64,000 bases of DNA from Malus domestica (taxonomy: Eukaryota > Streptophyta > Magnoliopsida > Rosales > Rosaceae). Of this stretch, positions 1-11,821 are shown piece by piece. The notes beneath the pieces are model-generated. The model was not told the DNA's origin. It worked only from the letters and a program-made list of their open reading frames with translations, and ran no database searches. Each line of letters begins with the position of its first letter. Within the stretch, counting starts at the first letter, position 1. The DNA lies in contig NC_091661.1 in NCBI RefSeq assembly GCF_042453785.1, forward strand, positions 31,549,501 to 31,613,500, read 5' to 3'. A program made the translations under genes and the position numbers.

Positions 1-378
1 TTAGTTTGCTTACTCAACTTATTAGGAACAAGACCTATAAAAGTCCTAACTCCTAAAGACATGGATGTAGTTGTTTCATGGGTAGTTGAGTAAGTGGTGA
101 GACGCATAAAAGTATGAAAGCTATCACATCAAAGCTTACATGAAGTTATCTCTCTTATAAAAAAAGGGCCTATATTCATCTAGCACACTCCCCTCCCTTC
201 GTATACTTCACAATCGTACAGTGCTAACAAAGATATTGCCAAGATATTGTAAGATCCAGAACCATAGAAAAAGAATCAGAGAGAAAGATACTGGATATAA
301 AACATGCGTAATCTACCTGAGAAGAGACGGTAGAAAATCCTATTTGAATATTTGCACATCAGATTTGATATCACTCAC

Positions 379-1278
379 CGAGCTTTTGTGCATCACCAAA
401 CCATTTGCTCATCAGATTTGATATCCTGACATTGATGAAAACAGCTCCAGACTCCTTTGCAATAGCTTTGGCAAGCATTGTCTTTCCAGTACCCGGCGGT
501 CCATACAGCAAGACACCTTTTTGTGGACCAAGGAGCTTCCCGTGGGAAAACAAATCAGGCCTCTGTAGCGGAAGGATCACTAGTTCACACAAGGCTTCCT
601 TGATAGCATCTAGTCCTCCAATAGATCCAAATTCTACTTCAATGTCGTCGGGGTTTATAACATCGCCGGCTATAACATCCTGATTACGAATACTATATCA
701 GCATTACTCTATCCAATTTTATTGGATAAGTCACGAAATCTAATAGTATCATTCCAATTTTATTGGATGTCCCCCAAGTAATTCAAATAATTTAACTCAC
801 ATACCAAGTATTAACAAAAATCAAACCGATTGCACCATAATGCATGAAGGAAAACAGCAAAAAACGCCTAAAATTTAAGGAAACTGCACCAAAAACCCTC
901 TAAACCCCCCCAAAAAAAACATCAAAATTCATCATCTCTCAAAATCCACATATTACAAAAAACCAGATCACTATTATCCAAAAAAAAAAAAAAAGATTAT
1001 TTCCAAAAATAAAATAAAATCCACGAAACAGCAAGTTAAGAACAACCCAGAAGCCAGAAATGGCGTCTCTTTACCTCGTAAGTGTTGGTGCTAATAAGCG
1101 GTCGGCCGAGTCGCTTGGCGATCTCCTTCTTGTTCTCCAAGGCCTTCTTAGACGCTTCCCGGTTCGGATCAAGATACCGGAGCCCCACGAACAAAACCAA
1201 GCAACTCAACGCCGCGCTTGCCGCGTACAGTACCAGTTCCTGGACGAACTTGGTCTCCCTCTCCCGTGAACCCCCCAT
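379..1278 (-). CDS. ATAD1/Msp1-like AAA ATPase, 5' part only
   Basis: Two coding exons are visible, 1075..1278 and 379..679, joined in phase; the rest lies beyond the left edge. The protein starts with MGGSRERETKF, has a hydrophobic segment at residues 12-31 and then a charged linker. Exon 2 holds the start of the AAA domain with the Walker A motif GPPGTGKT at residues 128-135 and ends at WFGDAQKL before a GTGAGT donor. Known for the family: ATAD1/Msp1 ATPases are anchored in the outer mitochondrial (and peroxisomal) membrane and extract mislocalised tail-anchored proteins. Walker B, sensor residues and the C-terminus cannot be checked here. The ATG chosen is the first that gives the conserved N-terminus; an upstream in-frame codon is not needed. 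Positions 1-378 read as intron 2 with no further exon found. Family assignment is firm, intactness unknown. Confidence 0.85.
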
Positions 1279-1489
1279 TTGAAATTGTACAGCAGAATTC
1301 ACAAAGTCGAATTAATCCCCAATTTCCAGAGCCCCTTTGCAAATTATAGCAAATTAGGAATTGGATTTAAGAAACAGGGGTGTGGATTGGAAGAAAGGTT
1401 TCTACTTTTTATTTGGGTATTTCTTGCTCTGCTTGGTAAACAAGCTGAGAATTTCGTTTGTGGCCGTTGGCTTTTCGTGGGAGTTTCAA

Positions 1490-1555
1490 GTACGGGCCGA
1501 TGAGATTTGGGCTCGCGTTTTGGACGTGTAAATGTCTTATGGGTTGGCCCATGAC
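1490..1555 (-). promoter_or_regulatory. Site II-like elements upstream of the AAA ATPase gene
   Basis: Two TGGGCY-type motifs lie about 230-270 bases upstream of the start codon: TGGGCT near 1509 on the plus strand and GGCCCA near 1546. Such site II elements are known in plant promoters of nuclear genes for mitochondrial and ribosomal proteins. That they act here is inference from position and sequence only. Confidence 0.35.
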
Positions 1556-1754
1556 TTCGTTTTTTTTTTTGGACAAGACGATGTTTTAAACTATATTATG
1601 TAGGAGGAGGTGAGTGTGAATTTGGGTGCACTGACTTGATTAACTGATCTAACTAACATTTACGGACTCTCTTTATTAAGTCAAATAAAATCAAGAGGTA
1701 CTTTACATACAAGAAGTCGTTTATAAAACTATAGGTTAGTATCTCTTCAGTTTG

Positions 1755-1860
1755 TAAAAGGCTTGTAGATTAGTTGGTTAAGATCGTTCACTCTTGCACC
1801 TTTAGTTCCGAGTTCGATTCACACATTCCCTTATGTTGCTTACACGTATAAAGACATCCC
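1755..1860 (+). mobile_element. Possible tRNA-derived SINE fragment
   Basis: A tRNA-like A box (TAGATTAGTTGGTTAAGA, around 1770) is followed about 40 bases later by a B box (GAGTTCGATTC, around 1811), the spacing of an internal polymerase III promoter. No clean poly-A end or target duplication was seen, so this could be a decayed SINE or chance. Confidence 0.35.
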
Positions 1861-2046
1861 TTATGTTTCTATTTTGGTTAAGAATTTGTAACTAGTTTTA
1901 TTGTGCGTATTTTTAGATATTAAGAAGCGGAGTGAATAATGTGAAAATGGTTATTCTTTGGTGGTGTCTCTCATTCATGGGTCTCTAAGCCTTAGTCATC
2001 CTCTCTATGGTCTTGTCTCGTAGTGCAGAAATTTGATCAAGAGCTT

Positions 2047-2124
2047 TGGAGATGCAATTTGCAGCATATTCATAGAGAGCGCAATTTTGCAACTGACTTG
2101 TTAGCCAAGTTGGGGTTTAAATAG
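2047..2124 (+). pseudogene. RNase H-like tail of a LINE-type ORF, fragment
   Basis: A short open stretch of 25 codons ends at TAG and contains HIHRERNFATDLLAKLG, which matches the C-terminal signature (H-x-RExN-xxAD-LAK-G) of the RNase H-like domain found at the end of plant non-LTR retrotransposon polyproteins. No reverse transcriptase is recognisable upstream, so this is a remnant. The surrounding spacer 1500-4990 holds no host gene that I can see. Confidence 0.5.
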
Positions 2125-2584
2125 CGAGATAGATGTTCAAGAGCTTACAGAACCTCCGGTCTGTTTAGTACAAACTCTTTTTGATAACTGCTATGAAGTT
2201 GCTAAAGCTAGACTAATTATTTATTAGTTTATTACTCTTTTTCTAAATATGAAGAACAAAAGAGAGATGTGACATTGCTAGAACGTACATAAATAAGTAA
2301 CATGAACATGAAGATTCCTGCTTTCGAAATTTCCAAGTAGAATTCAAGTAGCAGACGAAACAAACGGAATTTCATAACGTATTTGGTTAAATTTGAATGG
2401 TTGCTAAAAAAAAAAGATCCAAAGAATCCAAACTATCATCTATGAAGACATTTCGTCTTCTGTGAGTTTTGCGGACTTATTTGTGGTCCCAAAATGTTCA
2501 TATACATTCCTTTAGCGATATGATATGGTGTTCGTGGACTTTTAATTATTTTAAAAAATAAAATACGATATAGAGAAATAATAA

Positions 2585-2768
2585 GGAGATTCTTTTGAAT
2601 GTGGAACTCTTAATGGACTGTCTCATACTTCATGTTTTTTTTTCACAATGTTTTGTAATGTCGGCATAAAAATTAACGTTAAATTATGAGGTGACAGAAA
2701 GTCTATGAAAAGTTTCACTTTTGAGATAGTCTCCATAGCATAAAGGTTAGCAGCTAAGAGCATTTCTA
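2585..2768. mobile_element. MITE family D copy (GAGAAATGCTAAC termini), decayed
   Basis: The stretch shares its core (ACAATGTTTTGTAATGT, then AAATTAACGTTAAATT) with the elements at 16740-16901 and 19328-19498. It ends in GTTAGCAGCTAAGAGCATTTCT, a degenerate form of the family terminus. A SINE was inserted just past its right end. Confidence 0.45.
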
Positions 2769-2782
2769 AAAAAGATGTCAAA

Positions 2783-2954
2783 ATAACCACAAGATGTAGT
2801 GCAGTTGGCAAATGCCACCTTCAGTTAGCAGGGGTTCGAAACCAGTTGAGAGCACTTTGTGGCCATAGGCAAGCCGAATCTCGAGCAGAGATTAGTCCCA
2901 CCCTTCGGGTCTAGGGACACTTTGTGGTTTTTACCAAAAAAAAAGAAAAGAAAT
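2783..2954 (+). mobile_element. SINE with 11-bp target-site duplication
   Basis: A tRNA-like head (B box GGTTCGAAACC near 2830) is followed by a body containing TTAGTCCCACCCTTCGGGTC and the tail TTTGTGGTTTTTACC and an A-rich end. The 11-mer AAGATGTCAAA occurs directly before (2772-2782) and directly after (2955-2965) the element, as expected for target-primed retrotransposition. The body resembles the Au-like SINEs of plants; subfamily is inference. Confidence 0.8.
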
Positions 2955-3475
2955 AAGATGTCAAATTTAACATGTCAAACTTTATTTGATTGCTGATATG
3001 GCAAATTGAATATAAATGTTAAATTAAAGTGAGATAGAGAGTAAGGAATCAAATGACTCAACTATCACGTCATTTATTACATCTCCATTGAAAAACAACG
3101 TCAAATTTCCAGATCTTACAATTAAAAAAATTGTATTTTTATCACTCATTCTTATTGTTGATGGATGAGTGAAATAAATTTATAATCAAATTAGGAACTT
3201 AAAAGTCAAAGAAAAAGAAAGAATATGCCTTGTCAGCGCTCTTTGCACCATTAACAATCATAGTATTATATGGTGTTACCCTGTAGGTTTACAAGTTGTT
3301 TACCAATATTAGTTGAATCTCTAAGCAACTTTTCAATGGCCATGAAAACTTTTGCTTTATATACGCATTATTTCCAAATACTTTGGTTTTTTTTTTTTCA
3401 AAAAAGACAGCCTGGTAATTTGCTTTTTTTGAGATCGAAACAAATTACTAGAAACACTTTAGTTTTTTTATTAAG

Positions 3476-3705
3476 ATTTATTTGGATATACTTTTAAAAT
3501 AACTGAAAGCGTTTTTGATGAAAATATTTTTTAAAACAATCGTTAGTAAAAATGCTAGTACATCCTGTAAAAGTACGTAAAGTGTTTCATGAAAGAGGTA
3601 TATAACTTGTGCTTCTTGTAAAAAACACTTCAAGTGCTTTTGAAATCTAAAAATAATTTTTCTAAAAACACTTTTAACAATTTAAAAAGAACATCTAAAT
3701 AAGTA
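3476..3705. mobile_element. MITE family A copy 1 (AAAGTGCTTTT foldback)
   Basis: About 230 bp whose ends are inverted copies of a TTTGGA..CTTTTAAAAT..CTGAAAGCG motif, with an internal palindrome AAACACTTcAAGTGCTTTT. Related copies are at 8853-9048, 24639-24897 and 55718-55957. Superfamily not determined. Confidence 0.5.
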
Positions 3706-3944
3706 CTTAATCAATGCAGATAAATTGACTGAAAAGAATAAACTATTTTTGGTAAATGACAACCCACCCCCGTCCAAGGAGCCGCACCCGCCCGCTATCG
3801 GGTTTTGTGGTCCACTGTCTGCAGCTTGTGGTTATTGACCTTACCTTTTAAGTCTATTTGTTTTGTTTTTTTTCATACCCTGACATTTGATTTGAGTGCG
3901 AAGAATTGAGCTGAGACGCAAAATGAATATTCCGTTATCTTGGA

Positions 3945-4165
3945 TTACGGCCCCTCGTTCACATAAAGAGAGATCTTTTGTGGATTTCATTCATCAAGGT
4001 TACCAAATTAAGTGATCCGAATTTTTGAAATTTCATTAAACGGTCCAAAATTATTATAGTTATTAAGGGATCAAAACATGTATGTTGTTGAATGAAATTT
4101 TATATATCCAAATCACTTGATTCGATGATCTCAATGAAAAGGATCCGAAGAGGATCACTTTCCGT
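3945..4165. mobile_element. Foldback MITE family E copy 1
   Basis: The left arm (AGTGATCCGAATTTTTGAAATTTCATTAAACGG) is roughly the reverse complement of the right arm (GTTGAATGAAATTTTATATATCCAAATCACTTGATTCGATGATC). The same arms recur at 18325-18520 and, more diverged, at 44869-45068. Confidence 0.45.
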
Positions 4166-5505
4166 TCACATAAATACCAAACGCGCTTGACAAAAACCTT
4201 ACCAAACGAGCCAATCTTGTTGGCATTTCATTTCTCTTTTTATTTATTATTTTGTGGGGAGTATAAGAAAAGCTCAGTCTTTTCCCAACCGAGTGCGCCA
4301 TGTTTAAGTATTGATTTGGTACTAAGGTACTTTTATAAAAAATAGGTATAAAAAAAAGTTAAGCTCAAAAAGGTATTTGGTAAACACTTAAAAACAACTT
4401 ATTTTCATAGTTTTGGATGAAAAAACTGAAAACGAGAAGAAACAAAAATGAGCTTTGAAAAAAAGCTGAAAAAGTGAAGAAACATAAATGTTGGATTATA
4501 TGTTGAATGTTGGATTATGATTTTTTATTAAACGTTGAATTATATATTTAAGATAAAATTTATAAATATTTTTCTTTTAAAAATAAAGTATATTTAGTAT
4601 TTCACTTTATTTGTTAAGAAAATTAAATTAATGGCACATTAGTATTATACCTTTTTGGATCATTTCACATAGAGTTTACCAAACATTATAATACTGATTT
4701 TTTTTCCAAAAGCACTTTTACAAAAAAATTTACTAAAAAATCTGTTACTTTATTTTACAGTTATCTTATTCTCACATCACAACAAAAACAATTTTTTTCA
4801 AACACAGCAATACCAAACCAATCCTCAAGTCACACTCATAAAAGCAGTCGTTAAGGAAAAACAGTTTCTTCTTTGTTTTTTTGTTTGAGCGGGGTGGATC
4901 GAAAGTTGATATCATGTACTACAAAAGCCTGTTCAGTACTTCATTGCAGTACATGCAGAGACGACGACTTTTCCTCTGAGTTTTCTGCTTCTACTTTTTC
5001 CGATCGAATTATAAATATTTTTGGCGTGTGGTAGCCACTAGCCATTCCTCAAATTCTCAGCACAAACAACAGCGTGGCAGTGGATCAGTGGGGCTTTTTC
5101 TTTCTTTCCGTTTTCTCTGTAAAGTTTTGATCTTTTTGGCGGGTTCTTGCGAGTCAACCCTCTCTCTCAACGCAATAAGCAATCTGGACGATTTCAGATT
5201 TCAGATTTCAGATTGCAGATTGAGAAAAGGGTTCGTCTGCGGATACCCCATTTGTAAATTTCTGAAATTTCCAGCTCTCGATCGAAGAACAAGAAGAGAA
5301 AGTTGAGGTAATATCGTTGATGGGTTTTTGTGTTCTTCTGTGTTTATTTCATTTCAGCTATCAGATTAGTTCTTTGATTTTTTGACTGAAATGGTCTTGA
5401 GAAAACATGTTCATATCATCAAATTTTCTAAATTTTAGTCTTTCTCTCTCTCACACTCTCTCTCTCATTTGACTCTATCTGATCAGCGAAGGGGTTTTAG
5501 ACCAA

Positions 5506-8165
5506 ATGGGGAACACCAATGGCGAAAACGGAGAGATCGAGACGTTTGAGACAGAGAATGGACATGGGATTGAAGAGAATGGATGTGAGCCACAGGAGGA
5601 TTTGAACAGAATAGTCCCATGGAGAAGGCAGATTACAGTCCGGGGACTCGTAGCCAGCGTAATTATTGGGGTAATTTACAGTGTTATAGTGATGAAGTTG
5701 AACCTCACCACTGGTTTGGTTCCCAATCTCAATGTTTCGGCTGCACTTCTCGCTTTCGTGTTCATCCGGTCATGGACTAAGCTGCTTCAAAAGGCTGGAG
5801 TTGTATCAACTCCCTTCACCAGGCAGGAGAATACAATAATTCAAACTTGTGCAGTTGCGTGTTATAGCATTGCTGTTGGAGGTCAGAAAAATTTCTGCTT
5901 TTGTTATTTTTTTCGTGTTGATGATTCGGTTTCATAATATTTTGAAATTTTGAATATGGGGTTTTGCTGAAATATGTGGCATTGCAGGTGGTTTTGGTTC
6001 GTATCTGTTGGGTCTAAACCGAAAGACTTACGAGCAAGTTGGGGTTGATACTGAGGGGAACACTCCCGGGAGCACCAAGGAACCAGCGATTGGTTGGATG
6101 ACTGGTTTTCTATTTGTTAGTAGTTTTGTTGGGCTGCTGGCTTTGGTTCCTCTCAGAAAGGTAAGTCTAACTTTCGATAACACAAAAGGTTTGTTTGTGG
6201 GAGTGAAAAAGTAAATTGGGTTACGTTTTTGAACTGCTAAATTATTGAGAAAGAGGTTGAGATTGCTTGTGTGTTTGAAATTGACAAAGTTATTGATTCC
6301 GAAAGGTGTTTAGAAATGCAGTTTGGGTTGTTTTGCAGATCATGATAATAGACTATAAATTAGCATACCCGAGCGGAACTGCTACTGCTGTCCTTATTAA
6401 CGGGTTCCATACTCCAAAGGGTGACAAGATGGCTAAGTAGGCATCCGTTTATATGACTTAATCTTCGGTTTAAGACTAAATAGGACTTGAGTTTGAAAGA
6501 ACTCTTAACATGTTGAGATTCTTCTTGCAGACAGCAGGTCCACATGTTCATGAAATTCTTTTCAGCTAGTTTCTTGTGGGGTTTCTTTCAGTGGTTTTAT
6601 TCTGGAGGAGAGCAATGTGGATTCGCTCAGTTTCCAACATTTGGATTGACCGCTTGGAGAAATTCGTGCGTGCTTTGTGTCTTTCATTTCCCTTCTGCTT
6701 GTCATGATTGATCCTTCTCTCGTTATTGATTGCATAAATTGAATTTTGCAGATTTTACTTTGATTTCAGTATGACTTATATAGGAGCAGGAATGATCTGT
6801 TCTCATCTCGTGAACTTATCTTTGCTCCTCGGCGCCATTCTCTCTTGGGGAGTAATGTGGCCATTGATAAGGGGTCTTAAGGGAGAGTGGTTTCCTGCAA
6901 CTTTATCGGAAAGTAGTATGAAGAGTCTAAACGGTTACAAGGTTTGGACTAGACATTCAAGTCCATTTCTTAACCAGATTCTTACTGATTTTGTCATAGA
7001 GATCAATTGAGTTTCGTGTATCTTTGTTTTGCTGCAGGTTTTCATTTCCATTTCCCTGATACTAGGAGACGGGCTGTACAATTTTCTCAAGATACTATAT
7101 TTTACTGGCTCAAACATCCACATGAAAATGATGAACAAGAACCTTAAAACAGGTAGTGTGCGACTTTGCATGGTTTATGCTTTGTGTGCGAAATGAAATA
7201 ATTTGAGTCCATCATTACACTATCTCTCTCCTGCAGCTTCAAATAACAAGAATGCAAATGTTGATGATCTTCGACGAAATGAAGTCTTCATAAGGGATAA
7301 CATTCCCGTTTGGGTAGCGTGCGTAGGGTACACCTTGTTCTCTGTCATCTCCATCATTATCATCCCGCTTATGTTTCCTCAACTGAAATGGTATTATGTA
7401 GTCGTAGCCTACCTAATTGCACCCTCTCTAAGCTTCTGCAATGCTTATGGTGCGGGTCTAACTGACATGAACATGGCTTATAACTACGGGAAAGTGGCTC
7501 TCTTTGTGCTTGCTGCCGTAGCTGGGAAAAACGATGGTGTTGTTGCTGGACTTGTAGGCTGTGGTCTGATCAAATCAATAGTTTCTATCTCCTCCGATCT
7601 GATGCACGACTTAAAGACTGCTCATCTCACTCTCACGTCTCCTCGATCAATGATTTTAAGCCAGGCTATTGGAACGGCCATAGGCTGTGTGGTAGCTCCT
7701 CTTACATTTTTTCTCTTCTACAAGGCCTTTAACATTGGGGATCCAGAAGGTGAATACAAAGCCCCTTACGCTATCATATACAGAAACATGGCAATTCTCG
7801 GCGTTGAAGGCTTCTCTGCCCTGCCCCAGCATTGCTTGCAGCTGTGTTATGGTTTTTTCTCATTTGCCATAGCAACTAATCTGCTGAGAGATCTTGCTCC
7901 TAAGAAAATCGGGAAATATGTTCCGCTTCCAATGGCAATGGCTGTCCCGTTCCTCGTTGGAGCGTACTTTGCAATTGATATGTGCATGGGGAGTTTGGTT
8001 GTGTTCGTCTGGCACAAGCTGAATAATAACAAGGCAAGTTCAATGGTTCCGGCAGTTGCTTCCGGTTTGATATGTGGAGACGGGTTGTGGATTCTCCCTT
8101 CGTCGATTCTTGCATTGGCCAAGATTCAACCTCCCATCTGCATGAACTTCTTGGCAAATAAGTAG
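5506..8165 (+). CDS. Yellow stripe-like (YSL) metal-nicotianamine transporter, YSL7-like
   Basis: Coding exons 5506..5881, 5988..6160, 6339..6436, 6531..6665, 6752..6941, 7038..7152 and 7237..8165 join to 2016 nt, 671 residues, the usual YSL length. All introns are GT..AG and phases agree. The acidic cytosolic N-terminus (residues 1-40) is followed by many hydrophobic spans. Conserved OPT/YSL segments are seen: [45 protein letters not shown] and [11 protein letters not shown] near the C-terminus. YSLs of the oligopeptide transporter family carry metal-nicotianamine complexes; the YSL5/7/8 branch is also implicated in peptide uptake. A likely non-coding first exon ends at 5307 (donor GTAATATC) with acceptor at 5486, so the 5' UTR carries an intron of about 180 bp. 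Subgroup is from memory of the N-terminus; family is firm. Confidence 0.93.
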
Positions 8166-8600
8166 AGCTGAGTTTGCGCCGTAGACTCGTAGTTGTGTTT
8201 TTCGAGTACATATAATTTCTGCAGGTGCAATTTCAGCACAGTATAGGGGAATTAATGATAATAGTTTAGTTCCCTAATATGTAATTTCAGGTAATACATA
8301 AAGTAATGTAGCATTAGTATAGTAGATGACGGAACACTATCCTGATCAGGCTTAACCCGCATTTTTCATATTGTATCTGCATTTTCCCCTATGAGATTGC
8401 ACCTTCTTCTTCTTCCTTCCGTCGTAGACTACTACAGTATCTACGTAGATATACGGGGTTATCTTCTTCATATTTACCTCTTTTATACCTTGGTCCCAAT
8501 GATCCTATATATTGAGTCTTCGTCTTATAAAGCAAGGGCTGATAACACTGTATTGATCAACTAGCTTAATCCACGTTTGTTGTATCGATAAGGTTGGAGC
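8166..8600 (+). other. 3' UTR and downstream spacer of the YSL gene
   Basis: AT-rich sequence with no open frame of note. It probably contains the YSL 3' UTR (several AATAAT/ATAAAG-like words). No further gene is seen before the cytochrome b5 leader at about 9680. Confidence 0.4.
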
Positions 8601-8852
8601 CGGTGAAAGATGCATGGTTTAAGAAGTTCACACATCAGATGCAAGACATCCATTTTTGGACCACCACCACCGATGTATGTCAATGACTGGTATTGTTTTC
8701 TGCTTGGTTTGCCAGCACCCCCGAAGGTGAAAACTTTAAGTTCAACTTTTCAACTTTTAGTGCTTTCTATAAGCAATTTTAAGGCTCGTTTTTGGCACGG
8801 TTGGCAAAAGCACTAAGCAAATTTTAGTGCTTTCTAGATAAGCATTATATGG

Positions 8853-9048
8853 CTGGTTTGGAAGTGCTTTTAAAATGACTGAAAGCGCTTTTAAATGTTT
8901 TTAGGTTCCAAAAGCACTTGAAGTGCTTTTCCTAGATTCATTTGTCTTTTTACTAAGGATTAATTCTGAAAACTATTGCACCAAAAACGATTTCAGTCAT
9001 TTTGAAAAACATCTGCTTTTAATAAAAGCGCTTTCAGCAAAAGTGAAT
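8853..9048. mobile_element. MITE family A copy 2
   Basis: Begins GGCTGGTTTGGAAGTGCTTT, has the palindrome AAAAGCACTTGAAGTGCTTTT in the middle and ends in inverted TTTCAGTCATTTTGAAAAACA and AAAGCGCTTTCAGC. This is the least decayed left end of the family in the window. Confidence 0.55.
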
Positions 9049-9404
9049 ATAAGTAAAATTATATCCTACAAAACCATTCCCAAACTGGCCGAAGACTAGG
9101 CCTTTGATGCCCGGAGGCTGTGAGCCAACTCCAAGTCGGGGGTTGGTTTCAAGTTTCAACCTTCTTTGGCCACCGTCATGTGTTTTTCCAGCATAAAAAA
9201 TCATGTATTTAAATAATATCACACATTAATTAAAAATTGTCACGTGGTGATACGTTTTTGAAATGTTCATACCAAAAATTGAAAAATTAAAAACGTTTAG
9301 GAATTTGCTTCTGTGTGGTTTCTAGTTTTTCGTTGGTAGGCAGAAACCTGTGGGAGAAGGTTTTTGGGTGCAGTTTGCGACGAGACATGTTTACCTTTTA
9401 AAAA

Positions 9405-9560
9405 AGAAAATTAATGAAAAGAATTTGAAAATTTTGAGTTTTAACGATAATAACAAAATAAAGGGTAAAATGAATAGTACTATGATTAGCTTTGTAATGT
9501 AAAAATATGATTTTTCGTTAAAGTGAACAGTATCAGGAGTTTTTCGTTAAAGTTATCTTT
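9405..9560 (-). mobile_element. Dispersed repeat family B copy 1 (reverse)
   Basis: About 150 bp with the words GAGTTTTAACGATAA, AAATAAAGGGTAAA, ATGTAAAAATATG and TTTTTCGTTAAAGTGAACAGT. Copies: 10396-10560 (opposite orientation), 21096-21244 and 30178-30318. Non-coding; probably a miniature transposon, class not known. Confidence 0.5.
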
Positions 9561-9837
9561 TAAAAATCATATAAGTCCTAGATAACAAGTGCGTAATTTT
9601 CCTGAATTCGAAGGGCATTTTGGGAATCCACAAGATCTCGTCCGTATATGGCTCCCTAAATCAAATTGCTGACTTCCTACTCTGAGAAAACAAAGCGGCA
9701 CGGTTCATCTCGCAGTCGCAGAGCCTGCTCTCTCTCGCAGGTGAGTCCCAATTCTTCATCAATCTTTGTTCTTCAATTCACGATCTCTCTCTCTTGTTAA
9801 TTTTTTTATTTGTTTTAGAATTTGTGTTCAATCCTTC

Positions 9838-10024
9838 ATGGGTTTTAATCGGTATTTCAAAATTTTGTTGTCTGTGATTGGTGGAAGCTGTTTTTGTTGA
9901 AATTTCGAGGCCTTGGTGCATAATTTTTTGTGGGTTTTAATTGGTTTTTCAGAAGTTTGGTTTTTGAGATTGGTAGAAGCTGTTGTTTGATGAAATTTCG
10001 AGGATTTGGTGCACAAATTTATGT
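9838..10024. repeat. Tandem duplication (about 93 bp x 2) in the cytochrome b5 leader intron
   Basis: Two adjacent diverged copies, 9838-9930 and 9931-10024, share GTGGGTTTTAAT, GGTAGAAGCTG, TGAAATTTCGAGG and TTTGGTGCA words. They lie in the intron between a probable UTR exon ending at 9740 (donor GTGAGT) and the coding start. Confidence 0.6.
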
Positions 10025-10075
10025 GGGTTTTAACGTTTTTGGTGATTTGTGCATGGACCATGGTGGCAGTGAAAG

Positions 10076-11204
10076 ATGGCTTCAGATCCAAAAGTTCACG
10101 TATTTGAAGAGGTAGCGAAGCACAACAAAACCAAAGATTGCTGGCTGATTATTGCCGGGAAGGTCAGATCTTTATCTTGATTGGATATTTGCTTCTTGTA
10201 CTGTAAAATTCGGTTCCCAGTTGATTGATTGATTTATCCTTTGTTTGGTCGCTGAGAAAATCTAGGAATATGAGAAATACCCCCGACCCAGAATTTGACT
10301 ATTATATTTTTGCATGTCAATGTGGTCGTGTTCGTCACGGTCCCACTCCTCAGTGGTCGCCTTGTATCAGTCCCTTGATATGATTTTGGTTAATTCAATG
10401 GGAACTTTAACGAAAAACTCGTGGGACTATTCATTTTAACGAAAAATCACATTTTTACACTAAAATGTCAATCATAGTACTTTTCACTTTACCCTTTATT
10501 TTGTCTTTATCGTTAATACTCAAAGTTTTCAAGTCATTTTCATTAGTTTTCCTTTTGTAGGTAACTTTAACGAAAAACTTCCGGTACTGTTTATTTTAAC
10601 GAAAAATTTTCAATACTGTTCACTTTAACGAAAAGCCCTTTTCATTAGTTTTCAAGCATTTTTCATTAGTTTTCCTTTTGTACAAACATAAACCAAGATT
10701 GTATGGAGTTTAGATCTTAAAACTAAATCTGCTAGCTGCGACAAAAACTTTGATAGTTAGAATAGGCTGATTTACCGATGGTTTGGAATGTCAATTTTCA
10801 GGTGTATGATGTGACACCATTCATGGATGATCATCCCGGAGGCGATGAAGTTCTTCTATCTGCAACTGGTAAGGCATTCGTTTAATACGTACCCTTTTTC
10901 TCAACCTGCAAGCCAGTAGGGTTTATGAGACTAATTTTGTTTGAAAACTGTAGGGAAAGATGCAACAAATGATTTCGAAGATGTTGGTCACAGTGATTCA
11001 GCCAGGGATATGATGGAGAAGTACTACATTGGTGAGGTTGATCAGTCAACTGTCCCATTGAAACGGACTTACATTCCACCACCACAAGGTCAATACAATC
11101 CTGACAAGACATCCGAATTCGTGATCAAGATTCTACAGTTTCTGGTTCCGCTCTTAATCTTGGGGTTGGCCTTCGCTGTCCGTCACTACACCAAGAAAGA
11201 GTAG
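10076..11204 (+). CDS. Cytochrome b5, tail-anchored ER isoform
   Basis: Exons 10076..10162, 10802..10868 and 10954..11204 give 405 nt, 134 residues, the standard plant cytochrome b5 length. The heme-binding core shows the HPGG motif with axial His40 and the second axial His64 in VGHSDSA. Residues 107-127 form a single hydrophobic anchor followed by the short basic tail HYTKKE, the pattern of C-terminally anchored ER cytochrome b5. Role known for the family: electron donor to acyl-lipid desaturases, hydroxylases and some P450s. ATG follows an intron acceptor at 10069, so the leader is spliced (first exon ends at 9740). Intron 1 contains the dispersed repeat family B. No defect seen. Confidence 0.95.
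10396..10680 (+). mobile_element. Dispersed repeat family B copy 2 with a partial second copy, in cytochrome b5 intron 1
   Basis: GAACTTTAACGAAAAACT to TTTTCATTAGTTTTCC forms one full copy (10396-10560). A partial repeat of its ends follows to 10680. It sits wholly in intron 1 and does not touch splice sites. Confidence 0.5.
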
Positions 11205-11541
11205 AGTCTTTCTATTTCAGTATATCCGCTTGTAAGGATTAGTTACTCATCAAGATTCTGCGATTGCTCGTTTCAGTTATGTCGTTCTTGGTTTCCGTCA
11301 TTGTTCATCCGACGGTCGGTCGGTCGGTTGGTTTCTAGCGTCTTTTTGGTTATAAGGTGATTGACAGATTGTACAACGGTTGATCTTAAATTAAAGGATT
11401 GTTCTTCTTGTTATTATTTCCATATGAATTCCTGTTCATTATTTGTTGCTGATCTCACAAAGGCAATTGTTGTGTGTTGCATTTAAGACCAGTGTGTGCT
11501 GGTGTCAATGTCGCAGGTTTTGTTTATGACGTTTTACCTTT

Positions 11542-11821
11542 TCTGTGGATTCGTTCCACCATGTGGTCCTGGACGCTGTGGGAAATTGTGGGAATATAAG
11601 CCATTTTAGAGACCGCATAGGATTCTCTACCCTCCTATTCCGATCTCCTTTTATCCCTTCCTCTCACACGTTGTTTTTTTTCTTATTATCTTTATAAAAA
11701 AAATCAATATAAGATGTTGACGTGGTTTAACCGTGACCGATCAATAGGAGGGCATGGAAGGGTAGAGAATCCTCCTCCATTGATAAAACTCCAGGACCAC
11801 ATGATAAAACGAATCCACAGA
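11542..11821. mobile_element. Foldback element with nested inverted arms
   Basis: The outer arm TCTGTGGATTCGTT (from 11542) has its reverse complement AACGAATCCACAGA at 11808-11821, and ATGTGGTCCTGG pairs with CCAGGACCACAT. Inner arms pair GATTCTCTACCCTCCTATT with GGTAGAGAATCCTCC. The centre (ATAAGATGTTGACGTGGTTTAACCGTGACC) matches the MITEs at 27679 and 37269. It separates the converging cytochrome b5 and TBC genes. Confidence 0.65.
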
